Shown one piece after another: positions 6,317 to 8,880 of a stretch of DNA of 8,880 bases. The DNA is from CAZXVU01 sp964644465. GTDB taxonomy: Bacteria > Chlamydiota > Chlamydiia > Chlamydiales > SM23-39. The DNA lies in NCBI GenBank assembly GCA_964644465.1, contig CAZXVU010000087.1, positions 1-8,880 on the forward strand, written 5' to 3'. The position numbers and the translations under genes are program-made. The notes under the pieces are model-generated. The model saw nothing but the letters and a program-made list of their open reading frames with translations. It did no database searches and was not told the DNA's origin. The first letter of the stretch is position 1, and every line of letters begins with the position of its first letter.

Positions 6317-7766
6317 TAAGCTTTATATTTCTTTTATTTCCGTTTCAGCAATCAGCGCAATTTTTGCTATCAGCATAGATCTCGTGAAAACGAGAAGTTA
6401 TCTTTTCAAAGAAGTTCAAAGCAAAGTGGTGTCGATTTCCGCAACGACAGCCGCTCAAGTGGATGGAGAAATCCTCAAGCAGATCAAAACTCTCGACGAT
6501 GAAAAAAAACCGGCCTATGAGCAGATGCGGAATGTTCTTCGCAAAGCCCGCGATGCCAATAGACGCTCTGATATTTACATCAAATATCTCTACACGATTT
6601 ATCCCAGCCCTGAAGATCCTCATAAATTCCTCTTCAGCGTAGACCCCGAAGAAAGTGCAAAAGATGTCTCTCATGCCGGGACAGAAGATCCAGGAGCCAC
6701 TCCAGATCTTCTGTACGATCATCTGAATGAGGCCTATTCCTTCGGCAAATTCGTGAAAGATCCCTGGGGAGTTTGGATGACCGGCTATGCCCCGGTTTAT
6801 GATGACAAAGGTTTTTATGTGGCCACCGTGGGCACAGATATGGGAGCCGATCTGGTCAATGCGGAATTGAATCAATTGTATGTTTTTGCAGCAGTTGCTT
6901 TCATTTTTTCTATTTTGATTTCGATGGTCGTGGCTACAATCCTAGCCCGGATCGTCACAGAATCATTGGCCGTTTTGCAAGAGGCTACAAAAGAAATTGG
7001 AACGGGAGACTTCTCTTATCGAGTCCATTTGCAAACGCATGATGAATTCGAGGATCTGGCCGATTCTATGAACAAAATGAATGAAGGGCTCGAAGAGAAA
7101 GAACGGTTAAAAACTGGATTTGCCCACTATGTTTCTCAGCACGTCCTAGAACAAATTGTCAAATCCAAGGGAGGGGCGAAATTAGAAGGAGAGAGGAGAA
7201 AAATAACCGTATTCTTCTCAGATATCCGCGACTTTACCCTTCTGGCCGAAACGCTTCCAGCAGAAGAAGTCGTCAAATTGCTGAATGTCTACTTTAAAAC
7301 CATGCTCGATATCATTTTCAAACATAACGGCCTTTTGGACAAATTGATCGGAGATGGGATTATGGCAGAGTTCGGAACGCCCCTCGACGACCCTGAACAG
7401 GAAAGGAATGCTGTGCTCACAGCCATCGAGATGCAAGAAGCGCTCGTAGAGCTCCGAGAAAAATGGAAACAAGAGGGAAAACCGCTCATACATATTGGAA
7501 TCGGCATCCATACAGGAGAGGCTGTCGTGGGAAGCATCGGGTCTGAAAAAAGGATGGATTACACCGCTGTTGGAGATACGGTCAATGTCGCCTCGCGCCT
7601 GGAACATCTTACAAAAGAAAAGGAATGTCAAATCATCATCAGCGAGACGACATACAATGCTCTCAAAGGAGAATTCCAGGCAAAATCATTGGGATCAATT
7701 ACTTTGCCAGGAAGAAAGAGCCCTATTAACGTCTATGCAATCCTATTGCCCAAAACAGTTCATTGA
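6303..7766 (+). CDS. Receptor-type class III adenylate cyclase, second of a tandem pair
   Basis: This 487-residue paralogue of the preceding cyclase has the same order: helix, extracytoplasmic Cache-like sensor, helix, HAMP, coupling element, class III catalytic domain. It aligns without net gaps, so key residues have the same numbers: D307 (SDIRDF), K347 and D351 (KLIGDG), T421, N428 and R432. It is therefore predicted to be an active adenylate cyclase. Because each copy holds a full set of residues, each could work as a homodimer, and a heterodimer is also possible. Long blocks of the sensor are identical to copy one (RKARDANRRSDIY, YLYTIYP, DVSHAGTEDPG), while the membrane helices and the part just after helix one differ more. 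The ATG lies inside the end of the first cyclase gene, after an A-rich stretch with only a weak ribosome site, so translational coupling is likely. Its stop codon lies inside the -35 box of the next promoter. Confidence 0.93.
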   Translation: MKYRSKLYISFISVSAISAIFAISIDLVKTRSYLFKEVQSKVVSISATTAAQVDGEILKQIKTLDDEKKPAYEQMRNVLRKARDANRRSDIYIKYLYTIYPSPEDPHKFLFSVDPEESAKDVSHAGTEDPGATPDLLYDHLNEAYSFGKFVKDPWGVWMTGYAPVYDDKGFYVATVGTDMGADLVNAELNQLYVFAAVAFIFSILISMVVATILARIVTESLAVLQEATKEIGTGDFSYRVHLQTHDEFEDLADSMNKMNEGLEEKERLKTGFAHYVSQHVLEQIVKSKGGAKLEGERRKITVFFSDIRDFTLLAETLPAEEVVKLLNVYFKTMLDIIFKHNGLLDKLIGDGIMAEFGTPLDDPEQERNAVLTAIEMQEALVELREKWKQEGKPLIHIGIGIHTGEAVVGSIGSEKRMDYTAVGDTVNVASRLEHLTKEKECQIIISETTYNALKGEFQAKSLGSITLPGRKSPINVYAILLPKTVH

Positions 7767-7791
7767 CTTTCTCAACCTAATCTTTTATAAA
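7763..7791 (+). promoter_or_regulatory. Sigma70-like promoter for the oxygenase gene
   Basis: TTGACT (7763-7768) matches the -35 consensus at five of six positions, and TATAAA (7786-7791) matches the -10 consensus at five of six. The spacer is exactly 17 bases. The -35 box spans the TGA stop of the second cyclase (7764-7766). Transcription would start near 7798, giving a leader of about 25 bases before the ATG at 7823. This separates the oxygenase from the cyclase operon, although read-through is not excluded because no terminator is seen. Confidence 0.65.
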
Positions 7792-7824
7792 ACTCCACCT
7801 TTGTAAAAAAATTTGGTGTTTTAT
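7787..7824 (+). other. Interrupted inverted repeat covering the oxygenase start
   Basis: ATAAAA (7787-7792) and CACC (7796-7799) can pair with GGTG (7815-7818) and TTTTAT (7819-7824). This leaves a three-base bulge and a 15-base A/T-rich loop. The right arm covers the initiation region and the first two bases of the ATG. It could be an operator-like dyad or a weak hairpin. The AT-rich composition makes a chance match quite possible. Confidence 0.3.
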
Positions 7825-8880
7825 GAGATCCATTTTCCTAACTTTCCTATTCGTTGTTTCAGCTTTCGCACATGAGCTTGATATCCACATTCCCGTCGTC
7901 GATATGCAAGATTTCACCGATCCCCTAAAAAAAGAGCAATTCCTGGACACCCTTTTCGATGCCATGTCTCAAGTCGGTTTTTTTGCTGTGAGAAATACAG
8001 GCGTAGACCGGAAAGTGATCCAAGAAGCCTATGCGCAAGCGGAGACTTTTTTTAAACAAGACCCCTCATTTAAAGCAGAGAGCTTCGTCAAGGAGCTCAA
8101 TGGACAAAGAGGCTTCGTCCCTGGAGAAAGAGCAAAAGGGAATAAAGCCAAAGACCTGAAAGAATTCTATCATATCGGCCGCGAGCTCTCTTCAGAAGAG
8201 CAGGAAAAGTGTGGAATCGCCCGCAATGTTTGGACAAGCCAGCCAGGATTCCGAGATGGGATGCTCACTTTATACAATGAGCTTGAACAATATGTCATTC
8301 CTCTCCAAGAGGCTATTATCGCCTCTATCAATCATCGCGCTTCCGTCAACCTCCCTCTCAATTTGTTAAATCAAGAAACGGAAAATGGCGATGTTCTTCT
8401 AAGAGCCCTCTATTATCCAGCCTTGTCTGAAGAGCAGACCAAAGATCTCAAAGAGCCTCTCTATTGGGCTGCAGCGCATACAGATATCGATCTGCTCGCA
8501 ATTCTTCCCTATGCAACAGAAAAAGGGCTGCAAGTCGAAATCGATGGGCAATGGTATTATGTCGTCGTCCCTGAAGACGCCTTCATCGTCAATGCCGGAG
8601 ACATGCTTGAAAATCTTACGAATGGGCTTTTTGTCAGCGCGCGCCATCGGGTTCTTGCCCATGAGCCGAATAAAGAACGCTTCTCCATGGTCCTCTTCGT
8701 GCATCCAAAAGATGACACTTCTTTAGCCCCCCTAGCTTCTTGCATTGAATTGACAGGCGGCCGTCAGATTTACGCTCCAGGAACACGGAAAGAGTTCCTT
8801 TGGGAAAGGCTTCTGGAACTCAATATCGCTCCGATGCTTTTAGAGCCCTATTCAAAAACAGGGCATACCGAGCGGCAAGT
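7823..8880 (+). CDS. Exported 2-oxoglutarate/Fe(II) oxygenase, IPNS-like; 3' end beyond the window
   Basis: The open frame runs from ATG 7823 to the window edge without a stop (352 codons visible). It belongs to the isopenicillin-N-synthase/2OG-Fe(II) oxygenase superfamily. The N-terminal DIOX_N-like part has IPVVDMQDF (23-31) and a helix followed by GFFAVRNTGV. The iron ligands are H219 and D221 (in HTD) and H275 (in ARHRVL). The co-substrate-binding pair R286 and S288 (RFS) follows, as does the typical block NAGDMLENLTNG. The 56-residue gap between the two histidines equals that in isopenicillin N synthase. Unusually, residues 1-16 form a good Sec signal peptide (MRS, a hydrophobic run, then AFA before HE), although this family is normally cytosolic. 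No other ATG precedes the IPVVDM motif; the next is Met28, inside it. The substrate is unknown. A dedicated promoter lies just upstream, and the ribosome site is weak. The visible length suggests that little more than the C-terminus is missing. Confidence 0.9.
   Translation, partial: MRSIFLTFLFVVSAFAHELDIHIPVVDMQDFTDPLKKEQFLDTLFDAMSQVGFFAVRNTGVDRKVIQEAYAQAETFFKQDPSFKAESFVKELNGQRGFVPGERAKGNKAKDLKEFYHIGRELSSEEQEKCGIARNVWTSQPGFRDGMLTLYNELEQYVIPLQEAIIASINHRASVNLPLNLLNQETENGDVLLRALYYPALSEEQTKDLKEPLYWAAAHTDIDLLAILPYATEKGLQVEIDGQWYYVVVPEDAFIVNAGDMLENLTNGLFVSARHRVLAHEPNKERFSMVLFVHPKDDTSLAPLASCIELTGGRQIYAPGTRKEFLWERLLELNIAPMLLEPYSKTGHTERQ

Larger units (their letters stand above)
4844..7766 (+). repeat. 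Tandem gene duplication (two cyclase copies)
   Basis: The two cyclase genes form a direct repeat with an offset of 1459 bases. The offset is unchanged from the start codons to the catalytic codons: Lys347 is encoded at 5882 and 7341. Nucleotide identity is still visible in places, such as GGACAAATTGATCGGAGATG in both copies (from 5879 and 7338) and the shared start ATGAAATACCG. Elsewhere many third positions differ, so the duplication is not brand new. Confidence 0.9.

Noticed and set aside
8399..8745. Short open frames on both strands near the right end
   Set aside because: The oxygenase frame, with all iron ligands and the RxS motif, runs straight through this stretch to the window edge.

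Overview
The window carries eight genes, all on the + strand and tightly packed. The DNA is of moderate GC (mid-40s percent by eye). Gram-negative envelope proteins are present: a lipoprotein and a predicted outer-membrane beta-barrel. There are no rRNA, tRNA, CRISPR or mobile-element signals. No gene fixes the taxon. The barrel family, the DUF1254/DUF1214 protein and the Cache-HAMP-cyclases together recall amoeba-associated bacteria such as environmental Chlamydiota or Legionella-like organisms. That placement is an inference of moderate to low confidence.

Layout. (1) Positions 97-2270: a small BON-domain lipoprotein, translationally overlapped by a P1B-type metal ATPase with an apparent TTG start. 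(2) Positions 2326-4835: a possible promoter, then an exported DUF1254/DUF1214 protein, a 53-residue basic protein, and an exported beta-barrel protein. The junctions are a 3-nt gap and a 4-nt overlap. (3) Positions 4844-7766: two tandem paralogous receptor-type class III adenylate cyclases, 8 nt after the barrel gene and overlapping each other by 14 nt. Groups 2 and 3 could form one transcript of five genes. (4) Positions 7823 to the window end: a 2-oxoglutarate/Fe(II) oxygenase of the isopenicillin-N-synthase superfamily with an N-terminal signal peptide. It is preceded by a well-formed sigma70-like promoter whose -35 box spans the stop codon of the second cyclase, and it runs off the right edge.

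How the genes may work together (inference). Nearly every product acts at or beyond the inner membrane: lipoprotein, metal pump, exported DUF1254 protein, outer-membrane barrel, two membrane receptors with extracytoplasmic sensor domains, and an exported oxygenase. The cyclases keep every catalytic and adenine-selecting residue. They are colinear with no net gap across their first 432 residues, including long identical blocks in the sensor domain. This suggests a recent duplication giving two cAMP-producing receptors for the same or related periplasmic signals.

The most notable points are the cyclase pair with its unassigned sensor domain, the secreted form of a normally cytosolic oxygenase, the promoter at its gene junction, and the unusual ATPase motifs.
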